Positions 53,114 to 62,232 of a DNA stretch of 64,000 nt are shown in pieces. The notes under the pieces are model-generated. The model had not been told where the DNA came from and searched no databases. It saw only the letters and a program-made list of their open reading frames with translations. The number at the start of each line of letters is the position of its first letter. Position 1 is the stretch's first letter. Position numbers and translations under genes: made by a program. The DNA comes from JBJMQS01 sp045802605 (GTDB taxonomy: Bacteria; Planctomycetota; Planctomycetia; Gemmatales; Gemmataceae): the NCBI GenBank assembly GCA_045802605.1, contig JBJMQS010000057.1, forward strand, positions 1-64,000. The letters are read 5' to 3'.

Positions 53114-55903
53114 ATGGAACCTTGGTGGAAGCTCACGACCCCGCGCAAAGAAGTCCGCGAAGGACGGTCGTTCAACCCGGATGAATTCGCAATTGCCCTG
53201 GAACAAATCGTCGCGGGCAACGCACCTGACGACTATCAGAAGCCGGAGCAGTTTTTTTCGCGTACCTGCTTCACGCGAGCTTTGTGCGACAACGCTGGGA
53301 TGGTACTTCGTAGACTAGCGGGCAAAACTGAGAACACCGCTCCGGTGCAAACGCTAGTCACGCAGATGGGCGGCGGCAAGACGCACATGCTGACAGCGCT
53401 CTGGCATCTCGCCAACGCTGGCTCGAAGGCAGCCAAGTATTCGGGCGTCGCCGACCTGCTCAAACAGGCCGATTTGACTGATGTACCGTCAGCCAAAGTC
53501 GCCGTGTTTGTCGGCAATGCGTGGGATCCGCAGCCCGGCCGCGAGACACCGTGGATCGACATCGCGCGCCAACTGGCGGACGACGCCGGTGTGATGGCGC
53601 TTGGCCCATCGGCTTTAGAAGCTCCGCCCGGCACCGATACGATCAACCGGCTCATCGAGATGGTGAAAAAGCCGGTCGTCTTGCTATTCGACGAATTGCT
53701 CAACCTGTTTACGCGGCATCGCGCATTGGCCGAACCGATGCACGCATTTCTCCACAACATCTGTCGTGGCTTCCTGGGCAGCCAACATCGCGCTGCCGTA
53801 ATCAGCCTGCCGCGCAGTCAGGTCGAAATGACCGACTGGGACATGCAGTGGCAAAACAAGATCGTCAAAGTGGTCAACGCGACGGCCAAGCCGCTCCTGG
53901 TTAACGACGAAGGCGAAATCAGCGAAGTAATTCGGCGGCGATTATTCGAGGACCTCGGATCTGACAAGACGAGAAAGAACATCTCACGCGCCTTTTCCGA
54001 GTGGTGTTTCGAGCGAAAAGATCGGTTTCCACCGGAATGGATGGCGGTCGATACGTCAGCAACGGAGAAGAAAGCCAAAGAGTTTCTTCAAACCCGCTTC
54101 GAGGCGTGCTATCCGTTTCATCCGGCGACACTGTCGGTGTTCCAACGCAAATGGCAATCGCTGCCGCAGTTTCAACAGACCCGTGGAACATTGGCTATGT
54201 TTGCCCAGTGGATTTCGTGGGCATTCCGTGAAGGCTTCACGTTGGCACGTCGGGAACCGCTAATTACGCTGGGGTCAGCACCGTTGCATGTACCGGAGTT
54301 TCGGAGCGTCGTGCTTGGCCAACTTGGCGAAGCGCGACTGCTTGCCGCCATCGAAACAGACATCGCCGGCGAGCGGTCTCATGCCCGTACCCTGGACGCC
54401 GACACGAAAGGCGCGCTGCGCGACATTCATCGCCGCGTGGGAACGACGATCCTGTTTGAGTCGTCAGGCGGGCAGGTCGATAAAGTCGGTCACTTGCCTG
54501 AACTGCGATTCGCGCTCGGAGAACCGGAAACCGACACAACGAGCGTGGACAATGCGGCTGTAGCACTGGTGAACAAGGCTTTCTTCATTCAGCCCGTCGG
54601 CTCGGACGGATACAAGGTCTATCACAAGGCGAAGATCGACAAAGCCGTACACGACCGAAAGGCGTCGCTGGATGAGGAATCAGAGGTCAAGCCGGCCATT
54701 CGCAACATGGTGAAGGACGAATTCAAACGCGGCGCAAGCATTCCAACAGAGATGTTTTTGGCACCGTTCGATCCGACAAAAGTTTCAGACTCGCCGCGGC
54801 TGAGCCTGTGGGTGCTCGACCCAGACGTCGAGTGGGACGGTGAGCCGGCCATCCGAGATCAGATTGCCGCGTGGACCAAGAATCGTGGCAAATCGGATCG
54901 GCTTTATCCCGGGGCGTTGGTCTGGTGCGTGCGCAAGCCTGGACGCGACCTGCGCGATAAGGTCGAAACGTTGCTCGCGTGGCGACGCGTTCAGCGCGAT
55001 GTCCGCGAAGGGGTACTAGGAGCCGATTACGAGCGGGCGGATCATCAGGAGATTATGGCGAAGGTCGCTGACGCGGAAGAAGACGCCAAAGACGAAGTCT
55101 GGGGCGGCTATCGGTTCGTCGTGTTAGCGGACAACGCCGATCCAAACGGATTGAAAGTGATTGACCTGGGCGCCGGACATTCGAGTGCTTCTGAAACGCT
55201 ATGCGGCCGGGTCGTCGCTGCGCTCAAGGCCGAGGCGTTACTCAATGAGTCAGTGGGCGCCGGCTACATCGACCGCAATTGGCCACCCGCGTTCAAAGAA
55301 TCCGGGGCATGGCCTTTGGCCAGCTTGCGGCAGAGCTTCCTTAATGGGGGACTAACGCGGCTGCTCGATCCGGATGGCGTGCTACGGAGCAAAGTGATCG
55401 AGTTCGTTGGCCGTGGCGATTTCGGTTTGGGATCGGGACTCAAGCCCGACGGCGCTTACGAACACTTTTGGTTTGAGGGAGACGTGCCGTTTGAGGAAGT
55501 TACTTTCGATCAGGGTGTGGTGCTATTGAAGAAAGCGAAGGCCCAGGAGCTGAAGAAAAAGCCGACGCCGCAACCTGGTGCGCCAGTCACTACGCCAACG
55601 CCCAAGCTAGGAACACCAACGCCCGAAAGTGGGCCGATGCCCGCAGATACCGGTGAGCCTAGCTCAGCCCCAACTCTCGCAACGCCAGCGAAGTCGCCGG
55701 TTCGCCTATCTGGCATGATGCCGGCGGAACTATGGAACCGGTTCGGCACGCGAGTGTTGCCAAAGCTACGTGCCGGTGAGGCGCTTAAAGTTTCTGTTGA
55801 TTTGAGTGCTTCGTTTGATGGCAGTACCGGAAACGACGTAAAGTCGGAACTCCGACAGGTTCTCAACGACCTGGGACTGGGTGGTTCGTTCGAAATTGAA
55901 TGA
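53114..55903 (+). CDS. DUF499-family AAA ATPase
   Basis: The product is 929 residues, starting ten bases after the nuclease gene. It shows the DUF499 Walker A VTQMGGGKTHMLTALWHL (residues 84-91) and Walker B KKPVVLLFDELLNLFTRH (about 190). A second conserved block is FHPATLSVFQRKWQSLPQFQ then QTRGTLAMFAQWI. Before the C-terminal domain lies a Pro/Thr-rich linker (TPQPGAPVTTPTPKLGTPTP). DUF499 proteins recur with DUF1156 methylases and SNF2 helicases in predicted defence loci. It probably provides the motor or switch of the complex. Confidence 0.88.
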   Translation: MEPWWKLTTPRKEVREGRSFNPDEFAIALEQIVAGNAPDDYQKPEQFFSRTCFTRALCDNAGMVLRRLAGKTENTAPVQTLVTQMGGGKTHMLTALWHLANAGSKAAKYSGVADLLKQADLTDVPSAKVAVFVGNAWDPQPGRETPWIDIARQLADDAGVMALGPSALEAPPGTDTINRLIEMVKKPVVLLFDELLNLFTRHRALAEPMHAFLHNICRGFLGSQHRAAVISLPRSQVEMTDWDMQWQNKIVKVVNATAKPLLVNDEGEISEVIRRRLFEDLGSDKTRKNISRAFSEWCFERKDRFPPEWMAVDTSATEKKAKEFLQTRFEACYPFHPATLSVFQRKWQSLPQFQQTRGTLAMFAQWISWAFREGFTLARREPLITLGSAPLHVPEFRSVVLGQLGEARLLAAIETDIAGERSHARTLDADTKGALRDIHRRVGTTILFESSGGQVDKVGHLPELRFALGEPETDTTSVDNAAVALVNKAFFIQPVGSDGYKVYHKAKIDKAVHDRKASLDEESEVKPAIRNMVKDEFKRGASIPTEMFLAPFDPTKVSDSPRLSLWVLDPDVEWDGEPAIRDQIAAWTKNRGKSDRLYPGALVWCVRKPGRDLRDKVETLLAWRRVQRDVREGVLGADYERADHQEIMAKVADAEEDAKDEVWGGYRFVVLADNADPNGLKVIDLGAGHSSASETLCGRVVAALKAEALLNESVGAGYIDRNWPPAFKESGAWPLASLRQSFLNGGLTRLLDPDGVLRSKVIEFVGRGDFGLGSGLKPDGAYEHFWFEGDVPFEEVTFDQGVVLLKKAKAQELKKKPTPQPGAPVTTPTPKLGTPTPESGPMPADTGEPSSAPTLATPAKSPVRLSGMMPAELWNRFGTRVLPKLRAGEALKVSVDLSASFDGSTGNDVKSELRQVLNDLGLGGSFEIE

Positions 55904-55912
55904 GAGAGACCA

Positions 55913-56272
55913 ATGGCAGGAAGACACAATACGTTCGGCGAGTTCTTACGCGAAAAGCGCATGGCTAAGGGATTCAGCTTGCGCAAATTTGCGGAAAAAG
56001 TGGGTGTCAGCCCGACCTATTTGTCACAGGTTGAACAAGGAAATGTTGACCCACCGACCGCTGACCGAGTGAAACGAATGGCTGCGCTACTTGAGGAGAA
56101 TCCTGATGAGATGATTGGCTTAGCCGGTCGCGTACCTGGAGATTTGACCAAAATCATCCAGAAGCAGCCAACCGAGATTCCAGAGCTATTGCGTGAGGCA
56201 AGTGGTTTGTCGGTCGAGCAATTGCGCAAACTTACAGAGGAAGCCAAGAAGCTGAAGGAACGCAAGAAGTAA
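55913..56272 (+). CDS. XRE/Cro-type HTH regulator
   Basis: The product is 119 residues. The HTH is clear: FLREKRMAKGFSLRKFAEKV then GVSPTYLSQVEQGNVDPPTA. The C-terminal half is helical and charged (SVEQLRKLTEEAKKLKERKK). It starts nine bases after the ATPase gene and precedes an ImmA/IrrE-like protease, the classic pairing in which the protease cleaves the repressor on a signal. It may control the divergent promoters at 45.5-45.7 kb. Confidence 0.88.
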   Translation: MAGRHNTFGEFLREKRMAKGFSLRKFAEKVGVSPTYLSQVEQGNVDPPTADRVKRMAALLEENPDEMIGLAGRVPGDLTKIIQKQPTEIPELLREASGLSVEQLRKLTEEAKKLKERKK

Positions 56273-56291
56273 ACACTTAGAAGGTCCAGCC

Positions 56292-57029
56292 ATGGCCACA
56301 ACCGTGCCCTACATGACGAAAGAGAGCATAGAAACCGAGGCGTCGTTACTGTTGGCCGAATACGCCGAGCAGTTCGAGGCCGTGACGAAGCCACCAGTGC
56401 CGGTGGACGACATTATTGAGTTACATCTGAAGCTGGCACTTGAGATCAAAGACCTACGCGAGGTCTTCAACTTCGGCGATGTCCACGGTGCAATTTGGTT
56501 TCGTTTGCAGAAAGTCGGAGTGGATCAAAGTCTTGATCCGAACCAAAACCCTTCCAAACGCGGGCGCTACCACTTCACGTTGGCTCACGAGGCCGGTCAC
56601 TGGCGATTGCATCGCAAATATTTTTTGCAGCGAACTGATCAAAAGGCTCTCTTTGAAACGCCGGACGAAAAGCCGGATTACGTTTGTCGTTCCAGCCAGA
56701 GGAAACTGCCAGTCGAGTGGCAAGCAGATCAATTTGCAGCGAATTTGTTAATGCCACGCACGCTCATCAATCAAGCGTGGCTAGAGTGGAAGGGCACCAT
56801 GGATTCGATGGTGCTGACCGACTTGAGCGAGCAACGCCGGCAAATTCTTACCGCGGAAGTTCTGCGTCGAGGTGGATTTAAGGCCACGGACAATGCTGCC
56901 GACGATATGGTCTTGGAGCATTGTAGCCGCCCGCTCGCTGAAAAATTTCAGGTGTCCGCCGAGGCAATGCGAATTCGATTGGAAGGAATGGGTCTTTTGC
57001 TGCGCAAACGCGTGGCAGCGTTGTTTTAG
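56292..57029 (+). CDS. ImmA/IrrE-family metallopeptidase
   Basis: The product is 245 residues. The zinc motif is FTLAHEAGHWRLHRKY (H-E-x-x-H near residue 100), with the downstream family segment VEWQADQFAANLLMPRTLIN supplying the third ligand region (E-x-x-A-x-x-F-A-x-x-L-L-M-P). It follows the XRE gene by 19 bp. In ICEs and phages such enzymes cleave the partner repressor; here that would derepress the island. Confidence 0.88.
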   Translation: MATTVPYMTKESIETEASLLLAEYAEQFEAVTKPPVPVDDIIELHLKLALEIKDLREVFNFGDVHGAIWFRLQKVGVDQSLDPNQNPSKRGRYHFTLAHEAGHWRLHRKYFLQRTDQKALFETPDEKPDYVCRSSQRKLPVEWQADQFAANLLMPRTLINQAWLEWKGTMDSMVLTDLSEQRRQILTAEVLRRGGFKATDNAADDMVLEHCSRPLAEKFQVSAEAMRIRLEGMGLLLRKRVAALF

Positions 57030-57068
57030 AGCGCGCAGATGAGTTGGTCGACGACCAGAGGCTGAGCA

Positions 57069-58814
57069 ATGCTCCAAATTCTCACTGGACGGTTCTTTGA
57101 AGGCAAGGGTCCGTTAGAAAAGGAAGAGGTTGAAGCCGTTTTGTATTCCAATTGGGACTATTTTAGCAATCTCAAAATCTTGCCAGGTGAACTTCGACGA
57201 ACGCATTACGCAGCGAACAATGTCTCCGGCTATGTTTTCCAATTCACGAACCAATACGAACGTGTCAGTCCCAATGATCCGATGTTCCTCGCCCACGCTG
57301 ACGAAGCCGTTGACCAATTCCGGACAATCTGTTGCCTTTGGTTTCACGCGATCTTTCATCCCAAGCGAGCATTTGTTGAATCGCTTCTGAGTTCAAAACC
57401 GAGATTTGTTCCTGGGTTCTTCGATCCGGTCGTCCGCGCCGATGCCTCAGAGGTTGCCGCGTTTGATGGCTTCCTAAAAGACCTACTCTCGCTTCCCAGA
57501 GACAAATACCAGAAGGTCGTCGCGTGTGTTCGCGCCTTTTGTGATTCGATCGAGGTCGTGAACTACAATTTTGACATCGCGTATTCGCTTCTTGTTTACT
57601 TACTGGAAGCACTGAGCAACGCCTCAGACGACGTCTTCGTGCCAACCTGGGATGATTTTGATGAAGGACAACGCAAGAAAATTGACAAAGTCTGCGAGCG
57701 GATCGATGCGCAGGCCGCCCAAGACCTTCGCACAATTTTGACGAACAATCAGCATCTCAAATTGTCAAAACGGTTTGTCGACTTCGTCATGTCCCATGTG
57801 CGCGACGCGTTCTTTACTACAGAAGCGCGCGGACAACAGTGGACGATTCGAAAAGGAGACTTGCCGCGCTTACTAAAAAACCTCTATACGACTCGATCGG
57901 GGTTCGTTCATGATCTTCAAGAAGCTATCGAGAATGTCCGACACCTGACCCTCGAACCTAATTGTGAGACGCTGCGATCTCGCCACGACGTTTTTATGTC
58001 TTACGCGGGACTCATTCGATTAGTCCGACATGTGCTGGTCTCGTTTGTTTCGTCCGCACCAAAACTCGAAACAGAGCCAATTGAGTGGAGAGAACAGCTT
58101 CCCGGAATAATCACGGCGGAAATGGCCCCCGAGTACTGGATTCACAAGACCCAAGGGTTTGCTGAGGAATTTGCAAAGCATCGATTCAGTGGATTCGTTG
58201 CATATTTCATGGATCTGCTCACTCGTCCAACAGCTACGATGACGCTGCTTCGGCCAATTGTTGACCTAATCGCACAAGTCCTTCCGAATTCAAAACCGGA
58301 AAACCAACCAGCATTAGTCGGAATGTTCTGGTTATATAACGGTCTGATCGTTCAAAATAAGGCCGTCCCTGATTGGGAGAAGACAGTTGACCAATACGCG
58401 AACGCGGCAACAACAGCGCGAATTGAGTATCTCGCCGTTGCCACCCTATTTCGTGGCCGTATGAGATACACGGGTTCAGAATGCGAGTCCGCATATCGCG
58501 AATATGCTTTGCATCGTTATAAGCTCAAAGCGGTCAATCTCCCACCGAGATTGGAAACTGGAATAGTCTGCGATATCGCCAATTTCTATTTGGAAGAAGG
58601 GAACGAGGAGGCACAAAGGCGACTTCTTTCCGAGGCGATAACGGACATGGGCGGCGTCGAAGACATTCAGTCGCTACTGACAGGACATCGAGACACCGGG
58701 ACCGCGGTCGATGTGAGAGCATTCCTAGGGCAGCCGCCGAAGCCTGAGCCATCAGCAGAATTTGATCCAGCCCACTCGCCCGCTCGGAACCCCAGTTCTG
58801 TAAATGGCGGCTGA
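57069..58814 (+). CDS. Large helical protein with HEPN-like RX4H motif, putative RNase effector
   Basis: The product is 581 residues; I do not recognise the whole family. In LLKNLYTTRSGFVHDLQEAI there is R276-x4-H281, the spacing of HEPN ribonuclease motifs and similar to Apea-like HEPN domains (lYxxRSxxvH). The N-terminal part is alpha-helical (FCDSIEVVNYNFDIAYSLLV) and the C-terminal part is repeat-like, ending in a Pro-rich disordered tail. It starts 39 bases after the ImmA-like gene and is the last gene on this strand in the block. A HEPN RNase released by protease action would fit an abortive-infection design. This is inference. Confidence 0.6.
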   Translation: MLQILTGRFFEGKGPLEKEEVEAVLYSNWDYFSNLKILPGELRRTHYAANNVSGYVFQFTNQYERVSPNDPMFLAHADEAVDQFRTICCLWFHAIFHPKRAFVESLLSSKPRFVPGFFDPVVRADASEVAAFDGFLKDLLSLPRDKYQKVVACVRAFCDSIEVVNYNFDIAYSLLVYLLEALSNASDDVFVPTWDDFDEGQRKKIDKVCERIDAQAAQDLRTILTNNQHLKLSKRFVDFVMSHVRDAFFTTEARGQQWTIRKGDLPRLLKNLYTTRSGFVHDLQEAIENVRHLTLEPNCETLRSRHDVFMSYAGLIRLVRHVLVSFVSSAPKLETEPIEWREQLPGIITAEMAPEYWIHKTQGFAEEFAKHRFSGFVAYFMDLLTRPTATMTLLRPIVDLIAQVLPNSKPENQPALVGMFWLYNGLIVQNKAVPDWEKTVDQYANAATTARIEYLAVATLFRGRMRYTGSECESAYREYALHRYKLKAVNLPPRLETGIVCDIANFYLEEGNEEAQRRLLSEAITDMGGVEDIQSLLTGHRDTGTAVDVRAFLGQPPKPEPSAEFDPAHSPARNPSSVNGG

Positions 58815-58878
58815 ACAATCACCGTCGGGTTCCCGAGTAACTTGGACAATGCATATCTTCTATGGGCGGCAATGTCTC

Positions 58879-59622
58879 TCAGGAATTCGAATCAACAAAC
58901 CTGTCCCAGGGTTGTAAGGCATTATCCCACAGTTCACGCGGCCCCCAACTACCAAACTCGCCGTCACTGTATTCAAGTCGCACGCCAACCAGGAAGTTGA
59001 TCCAAAAGAAACCAAGATCCTTCATCTCAGCAAGACTATGACCCAACTCGCGGAGATTTTGCGACGAATTGAGCGCACGAAGTTCCTTGGAAGCGGGGCG
59101 AACTAATTGGAATTCCAAACTTCCATCGGTGATCTTCTGCTTTACGCAATCATAAGGAGGCGGCCGGTGAAGGTCGTGATTCGGCGGCTGATTCATGGGG
59201 TAAATGTTGAGATAAATCCAAACCGGACAACCTGTTCGAGCCAAAACTGTGCTCATTACGTGATCGTATGCACCGCTGCTGGCTTCAGAGAGAGCTCGTT
59301 TCCAGTACCAGATATCATTTAACACATAGGCCGGGTCCAAGCCGGGAATTCCGGGTGAATATCCTTTCTCGACACAAAATCCGGTGAACAGCATCGGGTG
59401 ACGATCATCTTCGGCCTCCGCCGTTGCAAAGAAGTGTTTCGCATACCGATACGAGCGTTTGTCTTTTCCTCTTAGCGGAGGATGAATCCACCACTCCGTC
59501 GAAGTGCGATAACCGTCGTGCGAGTTGTACGGGTGCACCGAATAGGCCCGGTCGTGTACGACGCTGTTTACACCGAGCGCCGCCCGCTCGTTATCCGCGT
59601 AACAGCATTTCGGTGTTCCCAT
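58879..59622 (-). CDS. Protein of unknown function (247 aa)
   Basis: ATG 59622 has GGAG about seven bases upstream. I do not recognise the family. The protein is Tyr/Trp/His-rich (MGTPKCCYADNERAALGVNS, YRTSTEWWIHPPLRGKDKRS, CPVWIYLNIYPMNQPPNHDL) with no TM helix. The C-terminus contains DLGFFWINFLVGVRLEYSDG. It is convergent with the HEPN-like gene and in the same direction as the next membrane protein. Confidence 0.6.
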   Translation of the reverse strand: MGTPKCCYADNERAALGVNSVVHDRAYSVHPYNSHDGYRTSTEWWIHPPLRGKDKRSYRYAKHFFATAEAEDDRHPMLFTGFCVEKGYSPGIPGLDPAYVLNDIWYWKRALSEASSGAYDHVMSTVLARTGCPVWIYLNIYPMNQPPNHDLHRPPPYDCVKQKITDGSLEFQLVRPASKELRALNSSQNLRELGHSLAEMKDLGFFWINFLVGVRLEYSDGEFGSWGPRELWDNALQPWDRFVDSNS

Positions 59623-59693
59623 GTTTCACTCCGCTTTAAGTCCCTATGGAAAGTCTGGCAGTCCGAAGCTACACGATAGCCCCGCATGAACAT

Positions 59694-60251
59694 TCAGAGA
59701 ATTGGCTTCCATGCTAGCACCTGATGCTTTGGTACATCATCTCGCACGTCACTCTGAGTCAGCCGTAAGGAATCGTTCACAAGTCCATCCATGAATAAAC
59801 TTAGGTTTTCATCGGATTCAGTCATCAGTTGATATTTCCGATCGCGAAGTACGGATCGCAGGATTGTTTTCGCCCGGTCGCGCCATTCAATCAAGTCCTT
59901 GCTCGCATTCCTGAGGGCGCGCCCTTCAAGCCTCAGTGAATTAATGACATCTTGAATATCTCCAAGGCTGGCTGGCGTTGCGTTGAGCTTAGCCGTCAAC
60001 GCGACATTTTCGTTCCGAAGCGCTTGCATTCCGTGCTTAAGCGTACTCACGACCGAATCGTTCGCTCGAACCTGCGACTCCCAAATACGGTAGCCAGCAA
60101 AAGCGACTGCCACATACGTTAGCGGCCAGAATACATAAGGACTCCAAGCCTTATCAAGAAAGCAAGCTAATGCCATCAGGACGAACGAGCCGATGCCGCT
60201 CGCGAGGGCGGGGACATCCGTAAACAATTGTTTGACGTACTGTAACGGCAC
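59694..60251 (-). CDS. Two-TM coiled-coil membrane protein
   Basis: GTG 60251 is preferred because GGAG lies six bases upstream; TTG 60263 is an alternative. The product is about 185 residues: two hydrophobic helices (ALASGIGSFVLMALACFL and PYVFWPLTYVAVAFAGYRIW), then a long predicted coiled coil (TLKHGMQALRNENVALTAKL and on). Function unknown; the layout resembles small membrane sensors or effectors beside defence genes. Confidence 0.55.
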   Translation of the reverse strand: MPLQYVKQLFTDVPALASGIGSFVLMALACFLDKAWSPYVFWPLTYVAVAFAGYRIWESQVRANDSVVSTLKHGMQALRNENVALTAKLNATPASLGDIQDVINSLRLEGRALRNASKDLIEWRDRAKTILRSVLRDRKYQLMTESDENLSLFMDGLVNDSLRLTQSDVRDDVPKHQVLAWKPIL

Positions 60252-60448
60252 AGACCTCTCCAATACGACTGCGGTAGTTTATGTTGCTAAGCCATCTTCG
60301 GCTCAACAAATGATCGGTGCGACGTCACACATCCGATTGCATCCGGCGAATTCTCAAATGCAGCGGCCGTGTTTAGTTCAATCCAAGTCGTGGCAGAACA
60401 CCAGTTAACTGTGGCGCGTCGCTTGACCTTGTGGCATCCTCGCATGCT

Positions 60449-61300
60449 ATGGCCAAACAGTCTCTTTCACAGAAATTGGCTTACGACCAAGGGTACCGAG
60501 AGTTTGTCCGCTTCATTGGCTATATCGGCCAGACGGTTCCCTTTCCGAAGGACTACGAAGATCGATTCACCGAGAAATACGGTCGCGCGAATATGCAAGC
60601 CTTGGTCAGTGAATTGACCGACGTGAATCCAGAAACTAAGCGCGCCACGCTCAAACTACCGGTTCGAAAGCTATGCTTCGCGCTGCTTGGCCCCGCTCCC
60701 GAAGACTACCATTGGGCCAGCCCCGAAAAGCTAACGACACCTCTCGCAAGTGTAGCTATCGCCCGAGGGACGGAAAACATGATGGAGACTCAATCCCCTC
60801 CTCGTCGGCGTGCGAAGCGCGCCAGAAGGAAAGCCAACGTCCCTGGTTCAGAACACACTGACCGAATCGCCTGCTTACACAATTCGGTGACGGTCAGCGA
60901 TGTGCAAACCGCAGAACCGCATCGCTACGCAGTCCCGCCAGAAATGACAATGGAGAAAATGGTCCGCAGACTCAGCCATAGAGAATTGATCGGCCTCCTA
61001 AATGACGCGCGCCGCGGAGTTGCCTTCCACGGCAAGGCTCGTAAGTGCCGGACGTACAAAAACAACCAAGCAATTGCCGAGGCGGAGTTCCGCCGGCGCG
61101 GCTTGCAAATCCCCAGCGACGAAGACCCAGAGGTCGCACAATTCCGGCAAGCCACTTCGCAGCGACTGAAGGAACTCCTCGACATGTGCCAGTATGAGTT
61201 GGCGACGACTGACCGGGAGACGATCACGTTTGAGGAAGCGGCGCGGGACATCGGATTCATCGAGGCGGAATTGCGCAGACGTCGTGAAGAGAATCGTTGA
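60449..61300 (+). CDS. Protein of unknown function (283 aa), near the replication region
   Basis: ATG 60449 gives MAKQSLSQKLAYDQGYREFV; a GTG at 60431 would add six residues. The N-terminal 95 residues look globular (GYIGQTVPFPKDYEDRFTEK). A basic linker (PRRRAKRARRKANVPG) follows, then a helical domain (LSHRELIGLLNDARRGVAFH) and charged helices (FEEAARDIGFIEAELRRRRE). A DNA-binding role is plausible from the basic linker. It is the last gene before the candidate origin. Family not recognised. Confidence 0.55.
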   Translation: MAKQSLSQKLAYDQGYREFVRFIGYIGQTVPFPKDYEDRFTEKYGRANMQALVSELTDVNPETKRATLKLPVRKLCFALLGPAPEDYHWASPEKLTTPLASVAIARGTENMMETQSPPRRRAKRARRKANVPGSEHTDRIACLHNSVTVSDVQTAEPHRYAVPPEMTMEKMVRRLSHRELIGLLNDARRGVAFHGKARKCRTYKNNQAIAEAEFRRRGLQIPSDEDPEVAQFRQATSQRLKELLDMCQYELATTDRETITFEEAARDIGFIEAELRRRREENR

Positions 61301-61674
61301 GAAACGGTACCGCCAGCATCCGTTGAAACGCTATCGCTAGCGTACCGCAGGGAGTTCAAATGCCTGTTATCCTAACGCTCGCACCGTACCGACACGTTGC
61401 CAAGATGCCTTCCATGAAATGCCGCCGACATGCTACCGGAACGATAGCATTGGCAGCGTACCGTTAGCTGCCGCGGAGAGGCTTTTCGCAACAACTCGGA
61501 TTCATCACGACAGGCTACCGATGGCAACTCGGGTTCGGCTTCGGAAAGCCAAATGAAAACATTTGCAGCGTTCCATGAAAACCCTCCACGGAAGATCGTA
61601 AGAAAACGGGTTTTTGAAACACTATTGCGACGGTCAGGGAGCGTGGTAGAGTCGTCCGGTTGCTCCCCCACTCT
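61301..61674. other. Candidate replication origin with TACCG repeats and palindromes
   Basis: Six copies of an (C/G)(G/C/G)TACCG word start their TACCG at 61308, 61343, 61387, 61434, 61459 and 61516. Palindromes include CGCTAGCG near 61335-61342 and GGCAGC...GCTGCC at 61452-61472. The spacing is irregular (25-57 bp), unlike tight iterons. It lies immediately upstream of a HTH gene coupled to a replication initiator, the usual place for an origin or operator. No gene lies in the interval. Confidence 0.45.
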
Positions 61675-62232
61675 ATGCCAACGTTTGTCACTGTCCGCGA
61701 AGCGGCCGAGCGCACCGGGAAATCCCCTAGCTCAATTCGTCGCATCATTTATCCCATCATCCAGAACGAGGGACACGCCGACCGCAAGCACATCCAGCCC
61801 AGTGTCGAAGAGGCGCTTCAGCTGCGAATGAAAGGCGAGACTTTCGCGTGGCGAGTGAGCGAGGAACTACTGCGTCGTGAAGTTCCCGAGACAGTGAATA
61901 CGGAACGCGGAACTGGAAAGCCTGCCGGAGCGCACGCCAACGAAGAGCTGCTTGCGATGCTGCGCGGTGAACTCGAAATAAAAAACCGCCAGATCAACCA
62001 GCAATCTGAATTGATTTCCAAACAGATGGAACTCATCAGTGGTTTGAGCGAGCGCTTGCGCGAAGGGAACATATTGCTCGGCGGGCTCCAGCAGAAGCTG
62101 GCACTGACCGACGGACGAGATCCGAAGCCCGTCGAACCCACGAAGGTCAAAACTGTGACACCGAAGACGGCGAAGGGTACTACGACATCTGCAAAGGCGA
62201 AGAAGAGTTTCCTGTCCCGATTGTTTCGCTAA
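61675..62232 (+). CDS. HTH plus coiled-coil protein of the replication module
   Basis: The product is 185 residues from ATG 61675. The N-terminus is an HTH (FVTVREAAERTGKSPSSIRR) followed by EALQLRMKGETFAWRVSEEL. Residues 85-140 form a coiled coil (EELLAMLRGELEIKNRQINQ and SELISKQMELISGLSERLRE). The tail is basic (TSAKAKKSFLSRLFR). It resembles plasmid accessory replication or copy-control proteins with an HTH and a long helix. Its stop overlaps the initiator start (TAATG). Confidence 0.65.
   Translation: MPTFVTVREAAERTGKSPSSIRRIIYPIIQNEGHADRKHIQPSVEEALQLRMKGETFAWRVSEELLRREVPETVNTERGTGKPAGAHANEELLAMLRGELEIKNRQINQQSELISKQMELISGLSERLREGNILLGGLQQKLALTDGRDPKPVEPTKVKTVTPKTAKGTTTSAKAKKSFLSRLFR

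Noticed and set aside
45713..55903. DISARM system
   Set aside because: A SNF2 helicase and DUF1156 methylase are present, but no DUF1998 protein, PLD nuclease or DrmA-like helicase is visible.
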